Origin: Usnea hakonensis
Taxonomy: Eukaryota > Ascomycota > Lecanoromycetes > Lecanorales > Parmeliaceae
DNA length: 64,000 bases
Direction: 5' to 3'
NCBI GenBank assembly: GCA_013423325.1
Contig: BLJB01000010.1
Span: forward strand, 62,001-126,000
In this document: positions 22,636 through 33,392 of the stretch, one piece after another
How the letters are laid out: the number at the start of each line of letters is the position of its first letter
Position numbering within the stretch: the stretch's first letter is position 1
Position numbers and translations under genes: made by a program
Notes under the pieces: generated by a model
Databases searched by the model: none
What the model saw: only the letters and a program-made list of their open reading frames with translations
What the model was told of the DNA's origin: nothing

Positions 22636-25600
22636 ATCTGGCGGGTGGCAAGGGAAAAGTTGGAAGTAGTTCCCAAGTAGGATTCTGTGGTATTGATAGG
22701 CAGGGAGGGCTGGTACACTAGGCTTGGCAGAGAAAATGCGGGGGAAACGGCAGGATTTAGTTGACAGTTTTTTGGATTGGGGAGAATGATGGTTATAATT
22801 TAGACATGTCTCTTTCCAAAGGTGAATTGATGAAGAAGAATGATAGATTGAAACGAATCAAGATATGCCAATTGATCTGGGAATGGATGAGATGGGGGGG
22901 AAGGGGTCGGATTGTTGTAGATATGTAAAGTGATGGAAGGGTCAAAGATAGGAAGGCAGGAATAGCGAGTGAATGCTCAAATAAGGGTTTTTTGTGTTTG
23001 GTTTAGAATTTGGACTTCTCCCAGGGTCTGTGTGTGGGAGTAGAGTAAAGTAAGTGGAGTGGTCATTTGTTACTCCGTACTTCTCCCTTCAATTTGAGAC
23101 TGGAAGAGTAATAATCATGATATGGGAGACTAGATGTAATAATAATAATAAGAAGAACGAGCAGAAGAGAGACTAATAATAAGAATTGTTAATAGTCATC
23201 ATCATGTAGGGCAGTCAGGTAGCGTGTACGACGTAGCACAAGTAAATAATAATAAGGTAAAGTACTTTAGAGCAGATAGACTTCTGTACGCAGTACGGAG
23301 GTATCAGGTATTCATGGATGTTCATGGTATGGCCATGTACGAGAGTACCTCCCCGACCTCTTACCTCTAACCTCTTACCTCGTCTAGGCTGTCGAAACCC
23401 AAAACCCAAAACCCAAAACTCGCTATACTGTACGTATTGCTTCTAACCTCTTTGCTTTGGTGCTTCCAGCCCACCAGGAGCCAGATATTATTATTTAGAC
23501 TACTACTCTAATCCACGAGTCAAATCCTTGGGTTCAAACTTTCTTGTTTCTTTTAATTTTTATTTTTCATTAGATTAGCCCTGGCCCATGCGGAATGAAC
23601 CCTGTTACAATATGCATGAGGAATATGCGCAAGCGACAAAACAGGTAAAGAGGTTACCTGTCAGCGAAATAACAGTGGTACGTTGGTACATGCTCTGCAT
23701 GTAGTGACTAGTCCCCCCTAGTCTCCCAGTAGCTCCTGCTTTAAGAGGCTCCTGTTTGACTTTGAGAGCTCTGACTTCTGGGTCGCCAGTACTCGAAGCA
23801 CTGAGGAAGTGAGCATAGAGTACCAATAAAAAAATGACAATGACCAATTGCCCTCACGCCTTTCGGGACCTTCCTCCCGTCACTGCCGTATTACAATATT
23901 ATATTATTACGGAGTACTACTTCCCAGGCCAAGACGGGGTTTCCCTTGAGACGCGTGCTGGGTAAAATGCGTCAAAGGAAAGTTTCCCATTTTTCCCCAG
24001 TAATGTCGCATGCCAAAGAGTGACGAGCCTGCCTCAAAACGCTCGCCCCTCACAGGCCAGTAATTGTAGCGAGAGCTCGGTTACATGCACTGCTGCTCAA
24101 GAGTTGACTTGTTCGTACCGGATACCTACAGTCCCAAGTGACTGACGGCATCTTGATCGTGCTCAATGATACGCTCGTCCAATCTTCGACCCGGAGGATT
24201 GCCGACCCGAACCATACTCCTAGCAGAAAAATCCTGCGAATTCTGATCGTGGGAACCCATTGAGTGGGCAAAAGGGCTGCCAAGCTTCCGAAAGGATTTT
24301 TCCAAAGTTCAGAGACAGCCGGAACGCGAACGTGGACGTTTGGACTTTGAGCGAGCCTGTGGAAATATGCTACCGGTACTCTTTGTTTCGTGATTTCGTA
24401 GGGGAAAGACTGGTGTTCGTTTGTCTTCAAACGTAAGATGGTCTACCAGGTCGGCCTGTGATTCTGGAGTGCTATATTTGGACTAGAGGTGGCCGATTCC
24501 TCAGTCTACATCATCGCCTACTTGCAACGCTTATATCCACTGCATTCATCCTCAGACTAGTACAGTGACAATCACCTTCTCCTCTCGATGCAAAATTTTC
24601 ATCGGGCATCATTGGGTTAGGCTTGCTCGCATACTATCGTCCCAGACAGGTGGGTAAGAGATCTGGGAAAGAGTGTGATTGATGCCCTATTGAGGACCGA
24701 TGACGCATTACCTTTTCCCGCTGCCATGTACTGTCCATTTCTGCCTTCGGCTGGCTATCGATTGCGGAGAATGAGACCATGACGTGCGTCATGCGCGAGG
24801 TTCACCATCCATTCAAATCGGATGATTTCTACTTTAGGGCCGCTTCAGCAAGTTTGACGTGAGTACCTACGGATTAGTGAGTGGGTTTGACATTTGACAG
24901 ACATGCGAAGGACTTTAGGGTACTTTTCAACAAACCTTCGAAGCGAGATGGTGCTACTGGCCGTGATCGATGTTTGATTCGACATTTTTAGGAGAAATGT
25001 GCCTGACAGGTACAATTCCGATGGCGGCTATACACAAAAAACCCATTGGGCCAACACCCAACGGTCAAGAATCAAGATTTAAAACCCCAAGATCACGCCT
25101 ACAGAAAACACGCGTGAATGAGAATCTGTATCTTCAGATCCCCAATCATGCGCGAGATAATTGCCGCGATGCAATCTGTGTTCTCAAGAACATAACTCGG
25201 TTACCAGCATGAACTCAAAAGAGCCGTTGGATTCGTGAGAGCTCTAAAAGGCCGGGCTGAATCCTGCCCTTAGATGCAAAATGAAGAGCCATTGTCCGCG
25301 TAAGTTACATGTTTTTGCGGTTCGCGCATCTAGTCTTTTGCGAAAGTCTGTTCTTTGCGTTGCCATTTGAAGAAAATATCCGGAACAGCATTGGCGGCCC
25401 CGCAGCTATTTTTATAATGTCCATGTTATGGAGTAGGGTGTTGGTGCTGGCTACTTTAGTCAATAATGACAGATTGAAGGTGAGTGCGGATTTCCGCAAG
25501 GCTTCCTTGGAATGATGTGACGTACGGTGGTCGATTGCAAAGGCTAGAATCGGTAAAATATACCATTACACAAATAGCTTCCTCAACGGGAGGAGCTCTT

Positions 25601-28425
25601 GGAACGTGGTGCTGGCATGCTTTTAGGTGAGATAGGAAGGTCATGGGCACATGCAGCGGTGATCACTGGTCCTTGGACCAGACTGGGGTTTGCTGCAAGA
25701 GAAAAGAAGCTAGTGTAGCCAATGACCAATTACCTATCTAGGTTTGTGATATCTTTTGATTCTGGCTTGATATGGGAATCATGAGAAGCCGAAAAGAAAT
25801 GATGTTGCGCACTACAGACGAGGGCGAGCGAATGAGATGAAGGAATGTGATGATGGAGGGTGGTATGGGACGTTGTTGTGGTGTAGTGATTGAACTCTAG
25901 ACCTATTTGGTCCTGACGATCTGACGAATGGTGATGAGGTCGTGCAGCGGTAAGGGTTTGATGCGAAGCCAGCGAAGCCAGTTGGTCCATGATTAGTTTA
26001 GTCATGAGTAAAAGTAGTGTATGATAGCCATGGCGTCCTGCACGATATGGCTAGATCGGGTACGATTGGCATTGGATCGGAAATTTATACTATTGGCTCG
26101 ACTAGAAGCGCATGTAAGGGTTCCAAAAGTACCGTGGCTAAGTCACTAGCATCTCGACCTATCTCACGCTAAACTAGTTCTCGATTCACCTTAGCGTTAC
26201 ATGGAGCGGATAGACTAAACTAGACTAAACATCTGTAGAACAGTACCAATAGAGAGCTCACGTCAGCCCGCTAAGATAATGGTTCCCATGCTCAAACACA
26301 CCTAAACGGCAAACCATCATCGTCTCTCCTGCTTTTTACCCTGGACCGAATGTGGCCAGAGCTCGATGGGGGGGAATTGCACCTGATAGGCCCGACGCTT
26401 ACCCCATACTTATTACCCATCGACTATCACTACCCGTCATCTAATTATCCATCTACCGTGTAACCCTGGAATCCCGTAGGGCCCATAATCCCTCAATCTC
26501 ATGACCCCATTGCCTGCTTTTACCCCAGGTTTCGGTACTTTGACTTTGGTACCTGCAGGCACCCGAAGTTTTACAGAGGTAGGTTGCATAAGAGGCAAGG
26601 GTAGATAACTGCCCTAGGCCTATCGTCCTGATACCGTACCATGGCTTTATTTCCAAATCTCGTTCAATTGCCCTGACTCGCGTGCAGGGCAATTGCATGC
26701 TGCCTGCATAATTGGAATTCATAGATACGTAACCTCCGTGCAGTGCATAAGCCTCGTCGCTGGGCCCAGTATCAAATCCTGGCCAATGGTTACGCCCCTG
26801 TTGTTGAAACGACCAGTCGATCAACGTTTGATCCGGACCCACTTGGCCATCTGCTCATGCTGCTGGTAAAATCGGTCATCATCACACTCTCTTTCTGTTC
26901 ATCCTCGGAGTGTTCCTATCGCTCATGCAGTTTGGTAATGCAAATCGATTCGCCGGTGCGATTACAGTGCTCGAGCCTTGCCTCGCCTTGCCTCGCGTCA
27001 CACATGCGAACTGCGAGCACTAAAACAATGTCCCTACCTAGATTTGTCCTAGATTTGTCGGAGCTGTCAACGGCACATCTAAGGCCACCAAGACCCTTCT
27101 TTTTTAACGGTCGAACGATAGCTCGAGCGATCAGCTTAGACCGCCTACAGAAATGGTAGTTTCACTCGACGAGGCCTTGTGGCGCAGTGTGCGCCTCGGT
27201 TAGAGAAGCAATTGCTGGTACGGTCGCATCGGGCTCGAACCAGGCTCAAAAGATCCAAAGGCATCTTGCAATATTGCTAGATTCCCCAAAGCCGTATAGC
27301 TTCCCGGACCTGCAGACGCAGACGCGACGGAGTTGCGGATATTTGCCTTAGCTTTTCTTCACAAACACGGAAACACGAGGGTGTACCCAGTACGAGTACC
27401 TTGGCTGAAGGCTTGGAGTCTCGGATTGTCGTCGAGCTCTTGATTACTTTTTCGTATCAGATATGATGTACTTGGTGTGCATACTCTGAAGTACCTTTTC
27501 TGCATGTACCCTTCCAATGTCCCAGACTCCCAGTGGTAGTTGCAGTCAGCTAGCTCGTTGTGGATGCGTTGTGCTTAAATACGAGGTGTTCTTCAAGGTG
27601 ATTGGCTCATATTGCATGCGGGCGCTCAGACTAGGTTGAACTCTCACTGTCCCAGGTACATTGAGCTATGGTTCTTAGACTTTTAGCCACCAGACATTGC
27701 TTATGGGAAAACGATAAAAAATGGGTGCCGAGCAGCCGGGTTTCGGGAAGGGGGGCAGATATGAAATATGGATTATACATATTACTCGTACATCGACATC
27801 TATCTCCAATACCTCTAATAGGAAAAAGATCGAGGGGGTAGACCGAGCCATAGGAATGGTGCGCCAAAATCTTTCTTTCTCTAGCTGCAGGCCGTTGAGG
27901 AAGAACCGTGCAAATGGGAGCGGTACGTAGCACACGTTCCCGAACCAAGAATGAAGGAGCTGAAAGATCAGCCACATCCAAACTAATGCACCTGGCTTCT
28001 GTTTTCCAAATCTATTATCCCCCCCCAAAATATTTCATCCAACATGATCACCTACTCCGTACACTTTGCCATTATTGCCCGTGGGTAAAAAAGGAGGTGC
28101 GAGAGGAGTGGAGGATTAGCGGCTTGGAGGATTGAGATGCCGTCGGTGTCACGGTGGGTGCTTTATGAAATTTGAGACTGAGGAATGACCGAGGACCCTC
28201 GGACTGGCAGAAAAGATAATGGTCCAACGGGTAAACATCGGTAGAATAGCACACCAAATTTCAAGAGGACTAGAATCAGTCTTGCAAGAATGGGTTCAGC
28301 GAGGACAGTAAAGTAAGTACTAGTAGTACAGCAATGAATGATACTGCATGATAGCCTTCGACATTAGCATACATCAGAATTATACTTTTCAAACCTTCTC
28401 CGTCACCGCCTCAAGCAAAAAAAGC
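22636..28425. other. 5.8 kb region without recognisable genes
   Basis: This gap separates the zinc finger gene and CTU1, which are transcribed away from each other, so it probably carries two promoters. It contains AT-rich ATA/AAT runs (23130-23260), a CCCAAAA triple repeat (23395-23419) and several TACGGAGTA 9-mers. Open frames such as 24050-24430, 24970-25212, 26453-26842 and 27675-28028 have no motif, start context or splice pattern that I trust. No transposon ends seen. Confidence 0.45.
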
Positions 28426-29679
28426 ATGCCACCGACACCATGTGCCATCTGCAGCATCAATCGAGCGCTCATCCTCCGCCCTAAGAACCATCAAAAGCTC
28501 TGCAAGGCCTGTTTTATCTCCATTTTCGAGACCGAGATCCACAATACCATCATCGCCAACTCTCTCTTCTGTTCCGGGGAACGGGTTGCTATCGGCGCCT
28601 CTGGAGGTAAGGACTCTACAGTACTGGCATCCGTCCTCAAGACTCTGAACGAACGCCACGGCTACGGCCTAAACCTATTGCTTCTTTCAATCGACGAAGG
28701 TATAAAAGGTTACCGAGACGACAGCCTCGAGACTGTCAAGAGGAATGCCGTGCAGTATGACATGCCTCTGGAAATAGTTGGCTACGATGAGCTCTATGGC
28801 TGGACAATGGATCAAGTCGTGTCGCAAATCGGAAAAAAGGGCAATTGCACCTATTGTGGGGTCTTCCGACGCCAAGCGCTCGACCGTGGAGCTGCACGCC
28901 TTGGTATCACACATGTCGTCACAGGTCATAACGCTGACGATATCGCTGAAACCGTCATGATGAATCTGCTGCGAGGGGACCTGCCACGGTTAGCCAGAGC
29001 TACCAATATTGTCACCGCAAGTGCTGCGAGCGACATCAAGAGGAGTAAGCCGCTGAAGTATGCATATGAGAAAGAAATAGTCCTTTATGCTCACCACAAG
29101 CGATTGGATTACTTTACTACGGAGTGTATTTATAGTCCAGAGGCTTTCCGAGGCAGCGCGAGGACGCTGATCAAGAGTCTGGAGAGGGTAAGGCCGAGTG
29201 CTATCCTGGACGTTGTGAAAAGTGGGGAAGACATGGCCAGGTTGGTGCCAGAAGACGTGAGTATAGGTCGCAAAGGCGGTAAAGACGTACTTGTGAGAGA
29301 AGGAGAAGGCGAAGGGGATGGTGGTTGTGGAAGCGCTAATGGAAGGACGAGTGGAGGCGAGATGGCTGACATGGAAAAGCAACTCCTCCAGAATGAAGGT
29401 GCTCAGGACAAGGAGACCGAGATTACAACCAAAGGACAAAGGCACGATCGGAACTGCAAAGGTTCGAGTCGAATATCGAAGGAATTACCCAAGCAGCAAA
29501 TGGGCAACTGTGTTCGTTGTGGATACTTGTCCAGTCAAGACATCTGCAAAGCATGCATGCTACTCGAAGGCCTCAACAAGAACAGACCCAAGACGCAGAT
29601 TCAAGTCAGTATCGAAGAGGAAGACAACAGTCCTACACTGACACGGCGGATGGAGGGTTTGGCCGTCATGCCCGGCTAG
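28426..29679 (+). CDS. CTU1: Cytoplasmic tRNA 2-thiolation protein 1
   Basis: Also known as NCS6. It works with Ctu2/Ncs2 and the Urm1 sulfur carrier to put the 2-thio group on wobble uridine (U34) of Lys, Glu and Gln tRNAs in the cytoplasm. Single exon, 417 residues. Motifs: N-terminal zinc site C6-x2-C9 and C25-x2-C28; PP-loop SGGKDS at 58-63, which binds ATP; the GNCTYCGVFRR cysteine region; GHNADDIAETV; and a C-terminal zinc site with CVRCG and CKAC. The start at 28426 gives the family-typical MPPTPCAIC; an ATG further upstream (28348) would add an unlikely leader. Compared with shorter family members there is a ~90-residue Gly/Glu-rich insert (about residues 272-360) before the last zinc site, probably a disordered loop. 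Confidence 0.95.
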   Translation: MPPTPCAICSINRALILRPKNHQKLCKACFISIFETEIHNTIIANSLFCSGERVAIGASGGKDSTVLASVLKTLNERHGYGLNLLLLSIDEGIKGYRDDSLETVKRNAVQYDMPLEIVGYDELYGWTMDQVVSQIGKKGNCTYCGVFRRQALDRGAARLGITHVVTGHNADDIAETVMMNLLRGDLPRLARATNIVTASAASDIKRSKPLKYAYEKEIVLYAHHKRLDYFTTECIYSPEAFRGSARTLIKSLERVRPSAILDVVKSGEDMARLVPEDVSIGRKGGKDVLVREGEGEGDGGCGSANGRTSGGEMADMEKQLLQNEGAQDKETEITTKGQRHDRNCKGSSRISKELPKQQMGNCVRCGYLSSQDICKACMLLEGLNKNRPKTQIQVSIEEEDNSPTLTRRMEGLAVMPG

Positions 29680-30232
29680 ACACGACCCTCAAATCGATTA
29701 CAAGTCCTCGTCTAAGAATTTTGACTATATCAATATTCGCAGCATCCCTTTCGGTCCAGCGCCCGATGATCGCGTGAGCAAGCGATGACCGCAATACCAA
29801 TCCACTTCCCTCTCATCCGTCCTTCCCCGCAGAGAGATAGATATCCTTTCCAGACTCGCATCGACCACCATATGGCAGGTTTCATGCCTACCTTCGCTCC
29901 TGGAATTCTTCAGCTCGATGACTTTTTTCCAGCCCTACAATTCCGTCTTTCTGTTTAAACGCCACTTATCTCCTACCGCTACACTAGTAGCTTGTGAGAG
30001 AAAGAAAACGGGAAGCTGTCGATTTCCCCTTCGGTAACATTGTTCTTGGCTGTGGTAGATAGGGGCCGACTTCTAGATTACGCTAGTTGACGAGCAAAGG
30101 CAGACAAAGGGGAGGGAGGTTAGATCAATTCTAGTGGAGGTGCAATTCAGAATTTCTGCATTGGATCGATCATTTCAAGTTCGCAACGCCAGTTGCAAAA
30201 ATTGAGTTATTGAGTTGCGAGATTGTTAAAAA
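29680..30232. other. Intergenic region between CTU1 and the GMC gene
   Basis: Roughly 550 bp between two converging genes. It should hold both 3' UTRs. No gene or repeat recognised. Confidence 0.5.
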
Positions 30233-32217
30233 CTAAGCCTTTCCCACCGGCAATGATACCTCAGGCTGCAGCTTCTTCGCCAAACTTTGCGCGAACCCAC
30301 ACATGGTCAGTATCGGGTTCCGGCTACCAGCAGTCGGGAACAATACCCCTCCAGTCACACACACGTTGCTGATCCCATGCGGTCTTCCCAGCTCATCCAC
30401 CGATCCCCCATCGGCCTCGGCACCCACGTATGCCGTGCTGGCTTCGTGCACGATCCCTGGCACGCGGATGTTACTCACCTCTGGCCTCTCCTGAGCCCAA
30501 AACCCAGCTTGGCCAGTTCTGTTGGAGTGCCAATATTCTAGCTCTTTACTCGGTTGCGAGGTTGGAGGCGTTGACATCACTTCAATGGTCTCACACGTCG
30601 CTGTGTCCATAAGATTCCAGAGTTCGCGATCCTGTTCCGCTAAGGCGTATTGCAACGTCATGTTCGTCGAGATATCCGAGTTGTTCGGACTAGCTTGAAC
30701 CAGTTGTGTCGATTGTCTTCGGTGAAATTCTCCTAGAGTTGCACAGAAAAATACGACATGTTTGGTTGACTCCTTGATTTGGTCTGCTGTTGCGGCTGCA
30801 GCGTAGTCTGGACACTCGCGAGCAGCATCTTCGGCGTCTTGTTTTGGGTCGGGGCTATGGATGGCCGTGATTTGGACGTGATATTGTTGCTTGATTTTTG
30901 GATGCATTCCGGCAAGATAATGAGCAGCGATTTCAAGCCTTGAAAGCTGGTGTGACTTGGCTACATCAGAGGACCATCTACCAAAAGACAATATTGGGAC
31001 CCTGGCGATAATGTGCGTAAGGAAGTGCCCCGTCACTCTCTTACCCATCGTTCTGGCACAGCTTGGGAAGCTGTTCAACAGGATTGTCGTGGCTGGGAAT
31101 GCTTAATCCATTCTGTTAGTGCGTGTTGGACAGGGAGGTCCCAAGATGCTTACCCCAGCACAAATTACTACTTTAGTGTCCTGTCTCTGCCATGATAGCG
31201 TCCCACGGCTGGTCTTCATAGCGCGAACAACACCATCATCATCAGCAGTAAGCTTTTCGACCACGCAATTCAGCATTATATCAAGCTGAGAGCCGTTGTT
31301 GTCCTGTGCACTCTTCTTCTGTTTCTCATATACCGCAAGCAATGGGCCCGGCACCGAGAACTTGTTGAAGCGAAGTGTTGACGTAGGACTTCTACGTCCA
31401 ACAGAAATCTGGGCAGGGTAACTTTTTGTCGCGGACGAGACATAAGGAAGTGGCATTGCAAGTATTTTGTCGATTTCGGTTTGAAGCCCCGCGAAAATGG
31501 TATCATCAATATCGGCAGCACTGGTGACATTCAAAAGGCTTTTAGCTTCATGCCAAAAAGCCAGGATCTTTCGTTGTTTGGATCATTTGATCTGGAAACT
31601 TTCTCATCTCGTCTGTCTCTGGTTGCGGGAACCAAGCAGACCAGAAGGTAGATCTGCCACCGAAGAACGGACAAGAGCCATAGCAAAAGTGAAGCTCAGG
31701 ATCTCTGAATGTTTCCCGTGACAAGGTCCACGGCAAAGTCTCAGATGGACCGCCTAATACCATTTTGAATGGAAGCGGGAGATTTTGGAAGTAGGAAAGG
31801 AGCCAGAAGTCTGCAAGACATTGGCTTTGCAAAGCATTATGATGGCGTAAAACCAGACGTACCTCCTCGTTCAAGACATAAGATGCGCTTATGGGAATTC
31901 AGTCTCAAGGTTTCATCGATGAATGCCAACGCCGTACAACCCGAGCCGACGACAATGTAATCATACTCTCCAGTGTCAAGGATGCCAGCCCAGCTGTTGT
32001 CGCTTTAAAGTTGAACGTTAGTACGAAAGCGCAATTCGTCTTGAGATCTCACTTTAGACAACCATCCTTGGACATTACTGAAGCTGCGGTTGGCGACTAA
32101 TATCCAGGAATAGGATAGCCCCGTGAATTGCTTGCCGGCTTTGTAGACGGCGCTCCCAAATTCTTCCGTGGTGCTTTTGCCCACGCGACTGTGGAAGCTA
32201 GGCCGGAGGGAACCCAC
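30233..32217 (-). pseudogene. GMC oxidoreductase gene with two frameshifts
   Basis: Glucose-methanol-choline family flavoenzyme, as read from conserved parts on the minus strand: FAD-binding DYIVVGSGCTALAF, the LERGD segment made by splicing out 31811-31862, FQNLPLPFKMVLGGPSE, the VICAG segment, GKRVTGHFLTH, and a C-terminus with a His region (VHEASTAYVG) and the SRNPILT Asn region. The frame breaks twice. At 31555-31559 a run of five T (minus strand) turns DPGFW into DPGFLA-stop; four T would restore frame. At 31153-31156, next to the donor of intron 31102-31153, one G seems missing for ICAG to join AFPATTILLNSFP. Substrate is unknown; long-chain alcohol oxidases and related family members are possible. 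The 5' end is uncertain: no clear ATG starts the frame, and an intron near 32003-32055 is likely. It may be a young pseudogene or a good gene with two homopolymer sequencing errors. Confidence 0.7.
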
Positions 32218-32840
32218 GTGCAGGAGGCAAATCAGCCATCATTTCGCTTTTCAAAGTGTGCAGATTACTGGGGCCATGAGGCTAGTCTTCGCAACATATG
32301 GACGTGGACTGCGCTTCGCGTCAGATTTCATCTAATTGCCATATTCAATCCCTTCACCCAACCCCCAAACAAATCCCCCTATCCAATTAATTCCTCTCTC
32401 TACCCAACCACAAAGAACGCAGCACACTTCTTAAAAGCCGTTCGCTTCTCCCAATATTCCTGCTATGAACAAATCCCACTCCGGCCAATACTGTATCTCC
32501 CTACCTACAGTGCCTTTCCCCTCCTCGCTGCTCCCGCCCATCAAGAATGGCATCACACGTTTGGAGTGTATGTATATGTTATATATATATATATCCACAC
32601 CGATATCGATAGCGACACATGGACATTAGTTACCCCCCCCACCTCTCACCTCCCACGCCTCATCTCCCTTTCCACTCCCCTGCCCATCACCCCGCACACC
32701 ACGCCACAGCACAGCAGAGCACACACACATCACGATACGTACGTACTCGTACCACTGGTACCACGCCTACTTACTTACCCTTCCTTCCCTTAGAGATCTA
32801 GGACGGAAGAAAAAGAAGGTCGTAGCGTTTGTAGATGGAC

Positions 32841-32906
32841 AGGATAGGATAGGATAGGATAGGATAGGATAGGATAGGATAGGATAGGACAGGATAGGAC
32901 AGATAG
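32841..32906. repeat. (AGGAT)n pentanucleotide array
   Basis: About thirteen AGGAT units, the last few varied to AGGAC. Non-coding. Confidence 0.9.
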
Positions 32907-32983
32907 GTTTCATTGTCCCACAGCCACGCTACATACAGCAGCATGCACACGTACGTCTCTCGTACATACCTAGCTACCTAGCT

Positions 32984-33012
32984 ACCTACCTACCTTAGCT
33001 AGGTAGGTAGGT
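32984..33012. repeat. Perfect 12 bp hairpin
   Basis: ACCTACCTACCT is followed by a five-base loop and AGGTAGGTAGGT. The perfect inverted repeat arises from two oppositely oriented tetranucleotide arrays. It is too short and repetitive to suggest a terminator. Confidence 0.8.
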
Positions 33013-33392
33013 GAAGAAGTATATATATATATATAGCACACAAGGCAGGTACACTTTATCATCCGCACGAACAAGGGATACGATAATACTCTATCTATCA
33101 ATATTACAAATATTAGACATTGCGATCTCGGCATCTAATTTATATAAATAAGCCTCATCTACAGTGTGTACCGCCTCCCCGCAGTCATATTGCCAGCGAC
33201 ATCAGGCCACAAGAGCAATCGAAGCTTCTATATCATATAAATCCCCTCCCCCAAAGCACAGGTGAGCCATATACGTCAGCAGAAAAGTGCGCTCCTGCAA
33301 AAAATGCAACGCCAGCTCCTGTTCGCTCCGCGCTGTAGTTCCACGTCTCGTACATTCATCATACATCGTCTGTTCCAAACCAGCAGCGCACG

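Larger units (their letters stand above)
32218..33392. other. Intergenic region rich in simple repeats
   Basis: About 1.2 kb with pyrimidine-rich DNA (32340-32800), a TA run (32580-32594), the AGGAT array, CTAGCTAC runs and a strong hairpin (32984-33012). No gene recognised. Confidence 0.5.

Noticed and set aside
23395..23419. CCCAAAA triple repeat as interstitial telomere
   Set aside because: Filamentous ascomycete telomeres are CCCTAA/TTAGGG; this differs and is too short.
27171..27250. tRNA-like sequence (GTGGCGCAGTGTGCGC with CTCGAACC)
   Set aside because: It has A-box-like and T-loop-like words, but the acceptor and T stems do not pair properly and no anticodon arm forms.
32984..33012. 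Hairpin as a terminator or regulatory RNA
   Set aside because: It arises from simple tetranucleotide arrays and lies in repeat-rich non-coding DNA.
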